Source of the DNA: Rhizobium sp. NFR07
GTDB taxonomy: Bacteria > Pseudomonadota > Alphaproteobacteria > Rhizobiales > Rhizobiaceae
Direction: 5' to 3'
DNA length: 64,000 nucleotides
Assembly: GCF_900111905.1 (NCBI RefSeq)
Contig: NZ_FOKM01000005.1
Span: 124,001-188,000 of the forward strand
Part shown: positions 9,031-18,256 of the stretch, one piece after another
Position numbering within the stretch: position 1 is the stretch's first letter
Layout: each line of letters starts with the position of its first letter
Position numbers and translations under genes: made by a program
Notes under the pieces: generated by a model
Seen by the model: the letters and a program-made list of their open reading frames with translations, nothing else
Database searches by the model: none
What the model was told of the DNA's origin: nothing

Positions 9031-10104
9031 ATGAACGTTTCCTTCTTCTCCGGCACCCGTTTCGAGCGTCTGCAGGGCCTCTTGCTCTGGCTGATCGCCG
9101 CCATCCACGTGGCTGTCCTCGCTTCGCTCGTTCTGGTTCTTGGTTCCCTGACGGCCCATGCCCAGCAGCCGGAACCCGCCTGCCACGGCACAAGCCTTGT
9201 CGACGAGATGAAGGCGAAGGACCCTGCCGCCTATCAGCGGATCGTCGCCGAAGGCGACAAGGTGCCGAACGGCAAGGGCATTTTCTGGAAGATCGAGAAG
9301 CCGGGCACTGCCACCTCATGGCTGCTCGGCACCATGCATGTCACGGACCCGCGCGTGCTGAAAATGCCGGCCGGCGCCGACGCAGCACTGACGGATGCCA
9401 AGACCATCATCGTCGAATCCGCCGAGGTGCTGGACGAGCAGAAGGCAATGGGCAGCGTTCTGGCCAATCCCGAACTCACCATGTTTACCGACGGCACCTC
9501 TATCGAAAAGCTGCTGAGCAAGGACGATCTGGCCCTTCTGGAGAGCGGATTGAAACAGCGCGGCATCCCGCTCGCCGCCGTTTCGCGCATGAAACCCTGG
9601 ATGCTGATGGCCTTTGTCTCCCTTCCTGCCTGCGAAATGGCGCGCAAGGCGAAGGCGGAAGCCTTTCTCGACAAGCGGATCGCGATGGACGCAGCAGCCG
9701 CTGGGAAATCGGTCAAGGGCCTCGAAACCTATGCCGAACAGCTCGGCGCCATGGCCTCCATCCCGACCGACATTCATCTGAAGTCGCTGGTGGAGACGAT
9801 CAAGCTCGGCGCGAAGATGGACGACGTTTTCGAAACCATGACCGATCTCTACCTGAGCGGCGAGATGGGCCTCACCATCCCGCTTCTGAAACAGGTGGCT
9901 CCCGACGGCAGCGATGACGAAGGTTATGCTGAGTTCGAAGAGCTGATCGTTACCAAGCGCAACCACCTGATGGCGGAACGCGCCGCACCGATATTGTCGG
10001 AAGGCAATGTCTTCATGGCCGTCGGCGCGCTGCACCTGCCGGGCGAGGAAGGCCTCGTCGAACTGCTCAGGAAGCAGGGCTTTTCCGTGACCAGAGCCAA
10101 CTAG
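9031..10104 (+). CDS. TraB/GumN-family (TIKI-like) exported protein, copy 1
   Basis: A 357-residue protein with a hydrophobic N-terminal segment (about residues 13-38, ending near AHAQQPEPAC) suggesting export or a membrane anchor. The TraB/GumN fold is marked by SWLLGTMHVTDPRV near the N-terminus and the C-terminal signature VGALHLPGEEGLVELLRKQGF. Family members include putative metal-dependent proteases related to eukaryotic TIKI, but activity in bacteria is largely untested. I use ATG 9031; a TTG at 9016 is in frame. The next gene, 102 bp downstream, is a clear paralogue, so this is a tandem duplication. The two may be transcribed together. Confidence 0.85.
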   Translation: MNVSFFSGTRFERLQGLLLWLIAAIHVAVLASLVLVLGSLTAHAQQPEPACHGTSLVDEMKAKDPAAYQRIVAEGDKVPNGKGIFWKIEKPGTATSWLLGTMHVTDPRVLKMPAGADAALTDAKTIIVESAEVLDEQKAMGSVLANPELTMFTDGTSIEKLLSKDDLALLESGLKQRGIPLAAVSRMKPWMLMAFVSLPACEMARKAKAEAFLDKRIAMDAAAAGKSVKGLETYAEQLGAMASIPTDIHLKSLVETIKLGAKMDDVFETMTDLYLSGEMGLTIPLLKQVAPDGSDDEGYAEFEELIVTKRNHLMAERAAPILSEGNVFMAVGALHLPGEEGLVELLRKQGFSVTRAN

Positions 10105-10206
10105 CCCTCGATCAGACCAGCAAAGCTATTCGGCAGTTGCGCCATCGGCAAATCTCGTCAATCTTCCGGGCATTGTCCTGAAGCCCTTTTTGACGAGTTC
10201 CTGTTC

Positions 10207-11226
10207 ATGCGCCATTCCATCCGCAGCCTGTTCACCCTGCTCGCCAGCCTTGTCCTGTTCATCGCCTCCGGTGCACCATCCCATGCCGAAACGCCGCAAT
10301 GCGGCGGAACCGATCTTCTGGCGAAGATGAAGAAGGAGGACCGCCGAGCCTATGACAGGATCATCGCCGAGGGTCGGAAAATCCCCAATGCAAAGGGCCT
10401 GTTCTGGAAGATCGAAAAGCGCGGACTGAAACCGTCATACCTGTTCGGCACGATGCATGTCGCCGATCCGCGCGTACTCAAGATGGCGCGGGCCGTGAAG
10501 CAAGCGCAACGCCGGGCGAGCGTCACCGTGCTGGAATCCGATCAGCTTCTCGATCTCGGCAAGGCCCGCATCCTGGCCTTCACCAAGCCGGACATGATGA
10601 TGATGCCTGCCGGCAAGCGGATCGAGGATTTTCTCACACCTGACCAGAAGAGCTTTGTGAATGAAGCGCTGACGGCAAGGGGCGCGCCCTTGTCCGCGGT
10701 CAACTATCTGCGCCCCTGGATGGTCGCCAACATCTTCAATGCAGGCTGCAAGACGCCGCAGGCCAAGGAGCCCGTACCGGTTCTCGATCAGCAGCTGGCG
10801 ATCGATGCCGCCAATAACATGATTCCTGTCCGAGGCCTCGAAACCCTGGAGGAACAGTACAGCGCCTTCAACACCATGTCGCTGGAAGCGCAGGTGAAGA
10901 GCCTGCTCTCCTCGATCACCTCAGCCAGCCGGCTGGCAGACGCCGACGAGACGACGATCGAACTCTACAGTAAAGGCGACCTTGGACCGATCCAGCCGCT
11001 GCTCAGAAAAATCTCGCGCGACGACACGTCGATGGCGGCCGATGTCTATTCCGAGTTCGAAGATGCCGTCGTCATCCGCCGCAACCATGTCATGGCCGAA
11101 AGGGTCCTGCCCTATCTCAGGGAAGGAAATGCCTTCGTCGCGGTCGGCGCGCTCCATCTCCAGGGAGAGGAAGGCCTGGTCGAGCTTTTGCGCAAGCAGG
11201 GCTTCAAGGTGAAGCGCGCAAACTGA
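10207..11226 (+). CDS. TraB/GumN-family exported protein, copy 2
   Basis: A 339-residue paralogue of the preceding gene, with a signal peptide (about residues 1-27, cleavage near SHAETP). It shares a cysteine-containing start of the mature part (PQCGGTDLLAKMKKEDRRAY against PACHGTSLVDEMKAKDPAAY in copy 1), FGTMHVADPRVLKM, and an almost identical C-terminus (VGALHLQGEEGLVELLRKQGF). The middle has drifted considerably, so the duplication is not recent. The start ATG 10207 lacks a strong Shine-Dalgarno. Likely periplasmic or membrane-attached; a protease-like role is family inference only. Confidence 0.85.
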   Translation: MRHSIRSLFTLLASLVLFIASGAPSHAETPQCGGTDLLAKMKKEDRRAYDRIIAEGRKIPNAKGLFWKIEKRGLKPSYLFGTMHVADPRVLKMARAVKQAQRRASVTVLESDQLLDLGKARILAFTKPDMMMMPAGKRIEDFLTPDQKSFVNEALTARGAPLSAVNYLRPWMVANIFNAGCKTPQAKEPVPVLDQQLAIDAANNMIPVRGLETLEEQYSAFNTMSLEAQVKSLLSSITSASRLADADETTIELYSKGDLGPIQPLLRKISRDDTSMAADVYSEFEDAVVIRRNHVMAERVLPYLREGNAFVAVGALHLQGEEGLVELLRKQGFKVKRAN

Positions 11227-11347
11227 CGGTCTGTCGGTTATCCGTTTCGCCCCTTGGCGAATGTTCCCATGGCTCCATATGCCGCTTATGCGGTGGGGCT
11301 AAAACATGCTCCGCTGCCGCAGTTTAACGGCAAGCGCAGGGGCATTC

Positions 11348-13345
11348 ATGGCAGACGCGAGCGAAACACCAAACTCCCGCAAGATCGGCTTGATGGAGGG
11401 TGTAAACCGGCCCGTGTTCTTCTGGTCTGTCGGAATCACGCTCGTCTTCGTGCTGAGCGGCGTGATCGCGCCCGAAGCGTCGGCGGCAACCTTTGCCGCC
11501 GTGCAGAGCTGGATCGTCTCCGAACTCGGCTGGATCTATCTTCTCGCCGTGGCGGTCTTCCTGCTTCTCATGCTCTATCTCGGCGTCTCGAGCTACGGCA
11601 ATATCAAGCTCGGCCCCAACCATTCGGAGCCGGATTTCAGCTATCCGGCCTGGTTCTCCATGCTGTTTGCCGCCGGCATGGGCATCGGCCTCGTCTTCTT
11701 CGGCGTCGCCGAACCCGTCAACCATTTCACCAAGCCGCCCGTCGGCGATCCCGCCACCATCCAGGCCGCGCGTACCGCCATGGAAATCAGCTATTTCCAT
11801 TGGGGCCTGCATGCCTGGGCCGTCTATGCGGTGATCGGCCTGTCGCTCGCCTATTTCTCTTACCGCCACGGCCTGCCGCTCACCATGCGCTCGGCGCTCT
11901 ACCCGATCATCGGCGACCGCATCTACGGGCCGATCGGTAATGCAGTGGATATCTTCGCCGTCATCGGCACGCTGTTCGGCGTCGCCACCTCGCTGGGTCT
12001 CGGCGTGCTGCAGGTCAATGCCGGCTTTGCCCATGTGCTGGGCTGGCCGATGGATTTCTGGGTGCAGCTGCCGCTCATCGTCATCATCACCGGCATGGCC
12101 ACCATCTCGGTCGCGACCGGCCTCGACAAGGGCATCAAGTTCCTGTCGAACCTCAACATGATCATGGCCGTGGCGCTGATGGCCTTCGTCTTCATCATGG
12201 GTCCGACGACCTTCCTGCTACGCGCCTTCGTGCAGAATTTCGGCGCCTATCTCGACCAGTTCGTGCTGCGCACCTTCTACATGTATGCCTATGCCCCTAA
12301 CGACCAGCCGGCCGAGTGGCTGGGCGACTGGACCCTGTTCTACTGGGGCTGGTGGATCGCCTGGTCGCCCTTCGTCGGCATGTTCATCGCCCGCATCTCC
12401 CGCGGCCGCACCATCCGTCAGTTCATCTTCGGCGTACTGCTCGTGCCGGCCGGTTTCAGCTTCGCCTGGATGACCGTCTTCGGCGATACCGCGCTCTCCA
12501 TGCACCTGACCGGCCAAACGACGGCCGTCTCGGAAGCTGTGGCAAAGGACGTGACGCTGGCGCTCTTCGTTTTCCTCGAACAGTTCCCGGCCGGCGTCTA
12601 CGTCTCCTGGTTCGCCATGGCGCTGATCGTCTTCTTCTTCGTCACCGGCGCAGACTCATCCGCCCTCGTCATCGACACGCTGACCTCCGGCGGCCGCGAG
12701 GACGGTCCGGTGGCCCGGCGTGTCTTCTGGGCGATCACCGGTGGTGTCATCGGTGCGGTCCTACTCGCAGCGGGTGGACTCGATGCGCTGCAGACGGCCT
12801 CGATTGCCGGCGCCCTGCCCTTCACCTTCGTCATGCTCTTGATGTGCTGGGGCCTGTTCCAGGGTCTTCGCCGTGAAGGCGTGCGCCAGAACGCGCTGGT
12901 CCAGAGCCTGAGGCCGCGGAAGTCGGTCAGCTGGCAAAGGCAGCTGCACGGCATCATCAGCTATCCGCGTAAATCCGAGGTCGCCAAATTCCTGGAGGAA
13001 ACCGCGACACCGGCACTGGAGGACGTGGTGGCGGAACTGCGCAAGCGCTCGCTGGACGCGGAAATCCGCCATGACGACAACCGTCTGAAGATGATCGTCA
13101 CGCCCGGCGGCGAGGAGGAATTCTCCTACGGCATCCGTATCCGGCCCTATGATATGCCGAGTTACAGCTTCATCGAAAGCCAGGCCAACCGCCAGAGCGC
13201 CGACAAATATTACCGCGCCGAGGTATTTCTCTCCGATGGCGGCCAGGATTACGACGTCATGGGCCTCACCCGCGAGGAACTGATCCAGGACGTGCTCGCC
13301 CAATACGACCGCCACTTCCAGTATCTCCACGCGGTCAGAGCGTGA
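11348..13345 (+). CDS. BCCT-family betaine/choline transporter (BetT-like)
   Basis: Secondary transporter for choline, betaine or related quaternary ammonium compounds at the inner membrane, probably osmoprotective. The 665-residue product has about 12 transmembrane helices and the glycine-rich GMGIGLVFFGVAEPV segment of helix 3. The substrate-site region FYWGWWIAWSPFVGMFIARISRGRTIR carries the family signature. Beyond helix 12 there is a cytoplasmic C-terminal tail of roughly 150 residues, as in BetT-type proteins with osmosensing tails. I start at ATG 11348 (MADASETP); an upstream in-frame ATG at 11306 adds a non-conserved peptide. It is a stand-alone gene followed by a REP-like element. 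Confidence 0.9.
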   Translation: MADASETPNSRKIGLMEGVNRPVFFWSVGITLVFVLSGVIAPEASAATFAAVQSWIVSELGWIYLLAVAVFLLLMLYLGVSSYGNIKLGPNHSEPDFSYPAWFSMLFAAGMGIGLVFFGVAEPVNHFTKPPVGDPATIQAARTAMEISYFHWGLHAWAVYAVIGLSLAYFSYRHGLPLTMRSALYPIIGDRIYGPIGNAVDIFAVIGTLFGVATSLGLGVLQVNAGFAHVLGWPMDFWVQLPLIVIITGMATISVATGLDKGIKFLSNLNMIMAVALMAFVFIMGPTTFLLRAFVQNFGAYLDQFVLRTFYMYAYAPNDQPAEWLGDWTLFYWGWWIAWSPFVGMFIARISRGRTIRQFIFGVLLVPAGFSFAWMTVFGDTALSMHLTGQTTAVSEAVAKDVTLALFVFLEQFPAGVYVSWFAMALIVFFFVTGADSSALVIDTLTSGGREDGPVARRVFWAITGGVIGAVLLAAGGLDALQTASIAGALPFTFVMLLMCWGLFQGLRREGVRQNALVQSLRPRKSVSWQRQLHGIISYPRKSEVAKFLEETATPALEDVVAELRKRSLDAEIRHDDNRLKMIVTPGGEEEFSYGIRIRPYDMPSYSFIESQANRQSADKYYRAEVFLSDGGQDYDVMGLTREELIQDVLAQYDRHFQYLHAVRA

Positions 13346-13377
13346 GGGAGGGCGCCGGGCGACATCGCCGTCTGTTC

Positions 13378-13461
13378 GTCATCCTCGGCATTGTGCCGAG
13401 GATCTGCCCACGTTTCCAACAAGCAGACTCAGCAGATGCTCGGGACAAGCCCGAGCATGAC
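13378..13461. repeat. REP/BIME-like pair of inverted hairpins (element 2)
   Basis: Two hairpins face each other: ATCCTCGGCA-TTG-TGCCGAGGAT (13381-13403) and ATGCTCGGG-ACAAG-CCCGAGCAT (13436-13458). The flanks are also inverted: GTCAT...ATCTGC on the left and GCAGAT...ATGAC on the right. The overall plan is that of element 1 at 5584-5720, including the TTGT/ACAAG-type loops, while stem bases differ and are compensated. It lies between the convergent BCCT and cytochrome b561 genes, where it could act as a bidirectional transcription barrier. Confidence 0.85.
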
Positions 13462-13497
13462 GCCCTCGGCAGACTTGAAGCGACAGCAACGGAAAAA

Positions 13498-13992
13498 TCA
13501 CGTCCGGCCGGTCGTCATCCTACGCAGGATGTTGGTCTTCCAGTAGAACTGATGCGCCAGAACGCCAAGCAAATGCAGCCCGATCAGCACCCATAGCGCG
13601 GTCTTCATCCAGCCGATATGGGCGAAGGCGGCCGTGCTGTTCTTGAAGTAGAAAGCGCCGATCCCGGCGAACGGCATGATGATGAACATCGCATAGAGCG
13701 ACCAATGCACGATCGTCGCCACGAAGCGGAAGAAAGCCGGCTCCTCCGGGGGATGGGCCGGCGCCCCTTGCGCGATGCGAAGACAGAGCCGAGTGAGCGC
13801 CAGCGCCAGGATCGCAATCCCGACATAGGCATGGATATTCGCCGACGACATCACGTCCGGTGGTATCGGCTTGTCGCCGAAATAAAGCTCTCCGAAGGTC
13901 GTCATCACATCGGAGAACAAAAGGTTGAACAGGATCAGCACAGCCATCAGCCAGTGCACGATGCGCTGGGGGATCGAGAACGCGGTCTTCAT
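13498..13992 (-). CDS. Cytochrome b561 family protein
   Basis: A four-helix, di-heme b-type cytochrome of the inner membrane that usually passes electrons between the quinone pool and periplasmic or exogenous acceptors. The 164-residue product has the expected heme-ligand histidines: Arg-Ile-Val-His-Trp near residue 13, NIHAYVG near 50, IVHWSLYA near 95 and LHLLGVLAHQFYW near 135. Four hydrophobic helices match bacterial CybB-type proteins. I start at ATG 13992 (MKTAFSIPQ); longer in-frame starts would add a non-hydrophobic leader. It sits alone between the BCCT gene (convergent) and the lpdA terminator. No maturation or peroxide-stress gene is adjacent. Confidence 0.88.
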   Translation of the reverse strand: MKTAFSIPQRIVHWLMAVLILFNLLFSDVMTTFGELYFGDKPIPPDVMSSANIHAYVGIAILALALTRLCLRIAQGAPAHPPEEPAFFRFVATIVHWSLYAMFIIMPFAGIGAFYFKNSTAAFAHIGWMKTALWVLIGLHLLGVLAHQFYWKTNILRRMTTGRT

Positions 13993-14090
13993 CGGAGCCA
14001 CCTGTCTGGAAAGCGGGAAAGCTCCATGGAGTCTATGGCGGCCTGCCGCATCGGCAAGAGAGGCGCGCATCGCATCTGAAACAGCAGACA

Positions 14091-14120
14091 AAAGAAAAGG
14101 CGGAGCATTGCCCCGCCTTT
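14091..14120 (-). terminator. Intrinsic terminator of lpdA
   Basis: The stem AAAGGCGGAGC / GCCCCGCCTTT (14096-14106 with 14110-14120, one mismatch) has an ATT loop. On the minus strand it is followed by a T-rich run (complement of 14091-14098). It begins 22 bp past the lpdA stop. Confidence 0.85.
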
Positions 14121-14142
14121 CGAGTTTCGAGGCTTTCGCCGA

Positions 14143-15549
14143 TTACATATGGATCGGCTTGGCGAAGGTCGCGAGCGCGGCTTCCTTGACGGCTTCCGAC
14201 ATGGTCGGGTGAGCGTGGCAGGTGCGACCGAGATCTTCAGACGAACCGGAGAATTCCATCAGCACGGTGATCTCGTGGATCATCTCGCCGGCGCCGAAGC
14301 CGACGATGTGACCGCCGAGAACGCGGTCGGTTTCCTTGTCGGCCAGGATCTTGACGAAACCGTCGGTCGCCAGCATCGCACGGGCGCGACCGTTCGCCGT
14401 GAACGGGAACTTGCCGATCTTGTAGGCGATGCCTGCCGCCTTCAGCTCTTCCTCGGTCTTGCCGACGGAAGCGACTTCCGGCTGGGTGTAGACGACGCTC
14501 GGAATGACGTCGTAGTTCACATGGCCGTGCTGGCCGGCGAGGATCTCGGCGAGCGCAACGCCCTCGTCTTCCGCCTTGTGGGCAAGCATCGGGCCCTTCA
14601 CCACGTCACCGATCGCGTAGATGCCGGCAACGTTGGTCTTGAAGCCGCCGTCGATCTCGACGCGGCCGCGATTGTCGAGCGCGACGCCCGCACCTTCGAG
14701 GCCAAGGCCTTCGGTATAGGGCTTGCGGCCGGTGGAGATCAGAACGACGTCGGCTTCGACGGTGACCGCATCGCCGCCCTTGACCGGCTCATAGGTCACC
14801 TTGGCGCCGTTTGCCGTCTTCTCGACGCCAGTAACCTTGGCTTCGGTGCGGATATCCATGCCCTGCTTGGCGAGCATGCGCTGGAACTGCTTCGATACGT
14901 CGGCATCCATGGCGCCGAGCAGCTTGTCGAGATATTCGATGACGGTGACTTTGGCGCCGAGGCGCATCCAGACCGAACCGAGCTCGAGGCCGATGACGCC
15001 GCCGCCGACGACGATCAAGTTCTGCGGCACCTTGTCGAGGGCGATACCGCCGGTCGACGAGATGATGACCTTCTCGTCGATCTCGACATTGACGCCCGGA
15101 ATGCCGGCAACGTCGGAACCGGTGGCGATGACGATATTCTTCGTCTCGATTTCCTGCACCTTGCCGTCTTCGCCGGTGACGGAAACCTTGCCGGCCGAAA
15201 CGATCTTGCCGGTGCCGATGAAGCCGTCGATCTTGTTCTTCTTGAACAGAAAGGCGACGCCGTCGGTGTTCGACTTCACCGTTGCATCCTTGTGCGCCAT
15301 CATCTTTTCGAGGTTCAGCACCGGAGCGGAAACCTCGACGCCGAGCTGGTCGACGCCGTGAGCGACATGGTGGAACATTTCCGACGCATGCAGCAGGGCC
15401 TTCGACGGAATGCAGCCGATGTTGAGGCAGGTGCCGCCATAGGTGGCGCGCTTCTCGACGACCGCGACCTTCAGGCCGAGCTGTGCTGCCTTGATCGCGC
15501 AGACATAACCGCCAGGGCCGCTACCGATGACGACGACATCATAAGACAT
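14143..15549 (-). CDS. lpdA: Dihydrolipoamide dehydrogenase (E3)
   Basis: FAD flavoenzyme that reoxidises dihydrolipoyl groups of 2-oxo-acid dehydrogenase E2 proteins using NAD+. The 468-residue product starts with the FAD dinucleotide fold GSGPGGYVCAIKAAQLG and has the redox-active disulfide in GGTCLNIGCIPSKALLH. A second NAD-binding fold GGGVIGLELGSVW follows, and the C-terminal interface carries CHAHPTMSEAVKEAAL with the catalytic His-Glu region. It lies downstream of sucAB on the same strand, separated by the MAPEG and DUF4241 genes, so it most likely serves the 2-oxoglutarate dehydrogenase complex. An intrinsic terminator follows. Confidence 0.97.
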   Translation of the reverse strand: MSYDVVVIGSGPGGYVCAIKAAQLGLKVAVVEKRATYGGTCLNIGCIPSKALLHASEMFHHVAHGVDQLGVEVSAPVLNLEKMMAHKDATVKSNTDGVAFLFKKNKIDGFIGTGKIVSAGKVSVTGEDGKVQEIETKNIVIATGSDVAGIPGVNVEIDEKVIISSTGGIALDKVPQNLIVVGGGVIGLELGSVWMRLGAKVTVIEYLDKLLGAMDADVSKQFQRMLAKQGMDIRTEAKVTGVEKTANGAKVTYEPVKGGDAVTVEADVVLISTGRKPYTEGLGLEGAGVALDNRGRVEIDGGFKTNVAGIYAIGDVVKGPMLAHKAEDEGVALAEILAGQHGHVNYDVIPSVVYTQPEVASVGKTEEELKAAGIAYKIGKFPFTANGRARAMLATDGFVKILADKETDRVLGGHIVGFGAGEMIHEITVLMEFSGSSEDLGRTCHAHPTMSEAVKEAALATFAKPIHM

Positions 15550-15631
15550 GTTCTAATCCTTTCTTCCCGCGGACAACCTGCCCGCCCGTTCAGTTCATTT
15601 CATTTTACTGCCGCCAAACGCGGCTATTCGG

Positions 15632-16399
15632 TTATTCCGGTTCTTTTCGCCCGTCCGCGTTTTCAAGCACCTGAAAATCGGTGAACAGCACGAGGGGCCT
15701 GCCGTCCTCGGCCAAGCCCCAGTCGACGGGATAGAAGCCGTCGCCCCAGCCGCTGTGAAACATCGCGACATTCAGGTCGCTGTCCGGCATCGGTCGGTGC
15801 ATGGCCCATTCGCCATCGTTTTTGTCGATTTCCTCGGCCGTGACGTCGTCATAATAATTGACGTCCTTGCGGCCGGTCTTTTCCATCACGTCCCTGACGC
15901 GGCGGCGCATCTGCTCTAGCGCGTCGGCATCGCAATAGGCGCCCATGCCGGCATCGACGGGATAGCCGCCAAAAGGCGAGGCCTGCTTGCCGTCGTCGCC
16001 GGCCTCGTGGAGAGCCTCTTCCCATGTCACGGGACGGCCATCCGCGATCCTCAGCGTAGCCGCCGCGACCCGCCCGAAGGCGACATAGAGACGAACCGGA
16101 TAACGGCCCGGCTCCACCACGCGCTTCAGCGGCGGAAAATCGGGATAGGCCAAGGGATCGCAGGCCCGCAGCCGTCCCGAGGAAACCACGACCTCACCGA
16201 TATCTAGCCAGCTGATCTCGCGCTCGGAAAGCTCCGCATCGCTCATCGAGGCGATCGGGCGGTTGGTGCTGGCGTCATCGCCCTCTGACGCTTCGGGCTC
16301 TGCACCGGCCTGCTGTTCGGCCTGCGCCAACACACGGGCGCCACCCGAGAGAGTGGCGAATAAGCTGAATGTCGTGCGAAGCAGTCCTCTGCGCATCAT
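15632..16399 (-). CDS. DUF4241-domain protein, probably exported
   Basis: A 255-residue protein of unknown function. The N-terminus MMRRGLLRTTFSLFATL looks like a signal or anchor sequence, followed by an acidic low-complexity stretch (about 25-50). The rest fits DUF4241: SGRLRACDPLAYPDFPPL, then EPGRYPVRLYVA and the C-terminal GWGDGFYPVDWGLAEDGRPLVLFTDFQVL. I start at ATG 16399; the open frame further upstream overlaps the MAPEG gene. It is 11 bp downstream of the MAPEG gene and 82 bp upstream of lpdA, all co-oriented, so it may be cotranscribed with lpdA. No catalytic motif is recognisable. Confidence 0.75.
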   Translation of the reverse strand: MMRRGLLRTTFSLFATLSGGARVLAQAEQQAGAEPEASEGDDASTNRPIASMSDAELSEREISWLDIGEVVVSSGRLRACDPLAYPDFPPLKRVVEPGRYPVRLYVAFGRVAAATLRIADGRPVTWEEALHEAGDDGKQASPFGGYPVDAGMGAYCDADALEQMRRRVRDVMEKTGRKDVNYYDDVTAEEIDKNDGEWAMHRPMPDSDLNVAMFHSGWGDGFYPVDWGLAEDGRPLVLFTDFQVLENADGRKEPE

Positions 16400-16410
16400 C
16401 TCTCCCGCCC

Positions 16411-16824
16411 TCAAGCCAGCAAGGCGGCCATCATGATCAGCAGCCCGACAATGCTCAGACCCCAAACGAGCGTGCGGATATAGGCGATGCCAGCGAGATA
16501 GATCGGGACATAGGCGATACGGGCAATCAGCCAGAACCACGCGCCGCCGATGCCAAGCCCGGTCGGATCGCCGATGAAGGCGAGGCCCAGGAGAAGGCCG
16601 ATAAAGGCCGGATAGGTCTCCTGAAAGTTCTTCGAGGCACGTGCGGCGCGCCCTGCCCTTGCACTGACCGGCTGCTCACCCTTGTCCCGCGGCCCGGCAT
16701 TCCAGGTGCGCCCCAATTCGCGTGTCGCGAACGAAGCCTGCAGCAGGATATGGACGATTAGCAGGATGACGCTGAGGGACAGCAGCACGACCAGATGCGT
16801 GGCGTTCGCGGAATCCGGTTCCAT
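16411..16824 (-). CDS. MAPEG-family membrane protein
   Basis: A 137-residue, four-helix inner-membrane protein resembling the MAPEG superfamily (membrane-associated proteins in eicosanoid and glutathione metabolism). After the first helix there is a polar loop (about residues 37-65) containing RAARASKNFQETYP, which matches the conserved Arg/Asn-x-Glu region of the family. Three further hydrophobic helices complete it. It precedes the DUF4241 gene by 11 bp and follows sucB by 130 bp. Bacterial MAPEG proteins may bind glutathione, but substrate and reaction are unknown here. Confidence 0.75.
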   Translation of the reverse strand: MEPDSANATHLVVLLSLSVILLIVHILLQASFATRELGRTWNAGPRDKGEQPVSARAGRAARASKNFQETYPAFIGLLLGLAFIGDPTGLGIGGAWFWLIARIAYVPIYLAGIAYIRTLVWGLSIVGLLIMMAALLA

Positions 16825-16889
16825 GCTGTTCTCCCTTGGTCAAAGCATGTCGTGCAAACTGTGGTGCGGTCTGCCATCACGGCGTGCGG

Positions 16890-16940
16890 CAAAAACTGCA
16901 AACCAAGGCGGCAGGCGACCGGAAAGATCGCATGCCGCCT
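16890..16940 (-). terminator. Candidate terminator after sucB
   Basis: A 13-bp stem with one mismatch (16906-16918 with 16928-16940) sits just past the sucB stop on the minus strand. A T-run (complement of 16891-16895) lies about 10 nt beyond the stem, further than in an ideal terminator. It could instead be a processing hairpin that leaves lpdA expression linked to sucB. Confidence 0.45.
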
Positions 16941-16954
16941 CGGGATAGACTGGA

Positions 16955-18196
<1,242 letters not shown>

Positions 18197-18256
18197 GATC
18201 TGTTTCCGTGTTTCTCAGATTGTGTTCTGGGCAAATTAGGGGAGACGGCTGAAAAG

